Part shown: piece by piece, positions 13,431-13,893 of the stretch
How positions within the stretch are numbered: position 1 is the first letter of the stretch
How the letters are laid out: every line of letters starts with the position of its first letter
Origin: Propionibacteriaceae bacterium
Lineage (GTDB): Bacteria; Actinomycetota; Actinomycetes; Propionibacteriales; Propionibacteriaceae
Direction of reading: 5' to 3'
NCBI GenBank assembly: GCA_003451975.1
Contig: DMIX01000318.1
Span: 1 to 13,893, forward strand
DNA length: 13,893 bases
The notes under the pieces: model-generated
The model's input: the letters and a program-made list of their open reading frames with translations, nothing else
The model's database searches: none
Told to the model about the DNA's origin: nothing
Program-made: the position numbers and the translations under genes

Positions 13431-13893
13431 TCAGCCCTGCTCGGGTCGGGGCGACTCCAGCAGCGGCCAACCATCGGCGCCCGGTTCGCTCCCCGCCTCG
13501 CTCACCGATCCCGTGGGCTCGATGGACTCCGGCAGTTCCGGCTCCGTCTGCACAGACTCGCTGTTGGTCCTGCGAATGTGGCGGATCCAGCCGATCAGGC
13601 TGCCGATCCCCGCGCCGAGGAAGGCCAATGGGCCCAGCGTGCCCGCCAGAGTCAGGGCCCACAGCCCCGTCTGATCCTCCAGGATCGATCCCTGCCAGGG
13701 ATGCTTCGGGTCGTAGCGGACCTCGACAGTCTCGCCCTCGTAGCGCGAGCAGGCCCAGGTATCACTGGTGCGGGTACCGGAGTCGTAATGACGACCGTCG
13801 ACCTCGTAGTTGTACCGCAAGGTGCAGGTGTTGTCGTGGCGAGCGTAGCTGTCGACCGGCCTGACCACGGTGATGGTTCCGCTGGCGGTCGCC
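13431..13893 (-). CDS. DUF3592-like membrane protein, 5' end off window
   Basis: Partial; the frame is open to the right edge and the N terminus is missing. About 154 codons are visible. The order is a beta-rich domain beginning TASGTITVV, containing LRYNYEVDGRHYDS and ending in GETVEVRYDPKHPWQGSIL, then one membrane segment (LWALTLAGTLGPLAFLGAGIGSLIGWI), then a short basic turn (RHIRR) and an acidic, proline-rich tail of about 45 residues. The pattern T-A-x-G-x-(V/I), Y-x-V-x-G and G-x2-V-x-V-x-Y-D-P is that of DUF3592, in which the domain usually lies between two membrane helices; the first helix would be off the window. Two cysteines lie about 25 residues apart in the domain and could pair if it is outside the cell. 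Function unknown. It converges on the lipoate ligase, with 13 bp between stops. Confidence 0.75.
   Translation of the reverse strand, partial: ATASGTITVVRPVDSYARHDNTCTLRYNYEVDGRHYDSGTRTSDTWACSRYEGETVEVRYDPKHPWQGSILEDQTGLWALTLAGTLGPLAFLGAGIGSLIGWIRHIRRTNSESVQTEPELPESIEPTGSVSEAGSEPGADGWPLLESPRPEQG

Noticed and set aside
1..13893. Search for mobile elements, CRISPR, tRNA/rRNA, phage or defence genes
   Set aside because: No transposase or integrase motif, no regularly spaced repeats and no tRNA-like cloverleaf was seen; gene content and codon use are uniform with core chromosome.

Overview
The window is chromosomal core DNA from a high-GC Gram-positive bacterium of the Actinomycetota. Several things point there: GC-rich third codon positions throughout, frequent GTG starts, separate secD and secF genes whose SecD carries a Pro/Thr/Ser-rich insert, an actinobacterial-type LexA box, and the gene order ruvCAB-yajC-secD-secF-apt-rel, which resembles the mycobacterial ruvC-to-relA region. 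The family cannot be fixed from sequence reading alone. I see no mobile element, CRISPR array, tRNA or rRNA.

Layout from left to right. At the left edge is a metallo-beta-lactamase-fold hydrolase (minus strand, 3' end off the window). It is divergent from a plus-strand gene with three DUF349 repeats, which meets the 3' end of rel with only 3 bp between the stop codons. From there to about 12.26 kb every gene is on the minus strand and is transcribed right to left: yebC, ruvC, ruvA, ruvB, yajC, secD, secF, apt, a two-TM RCK potassium channel, and rel. Most junctions are overlapping or a few bases apart: ruvC/ruvA share ATGA, secD/secF share ATGA, apt and the channel share TAATG, secF/apt are 4 bp apart and ruvA/ruvB 6 bp apart. 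Visible breaks are the 72 bp before ruvC, which hold a promoter and LexA operator, and the 101 bp between ruvB and yajC, which hold a possible promoter. Divergent from yebC is a lipoate-protein ligase on the plus strand. It converges on a DUF3592-like membrane protein that runs off the right edge.

Functionally the block joins Holliday-junction processing (RuvABC, apparently SOS controlled), the SecDF-YajC accessory part of the protein export machine, adenine salvage (Apt), a potassium channel, and (p)ppGpp synthesis and hydrolysis (Rel). Apt and Rel side by side is a known arrangement, and both handle purine-nucleotide balance. The channel wedged between them, translationally coupled to apt and 27 bp ahead of rel, is the least expected part.

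The window does not show an obviously new multi-gene system. The observations most worth following are the LexA-box promoter of ruvCAB, the potassium channel inside the apt-rel operon, the lipoate ligase whose accessory domain sits at the N terminus instead of the C terminus, and a candidate leaderless promoter for that ligase. No convincing intrinsic terminator was seen anywhere, including the two very tight convergent junctions.
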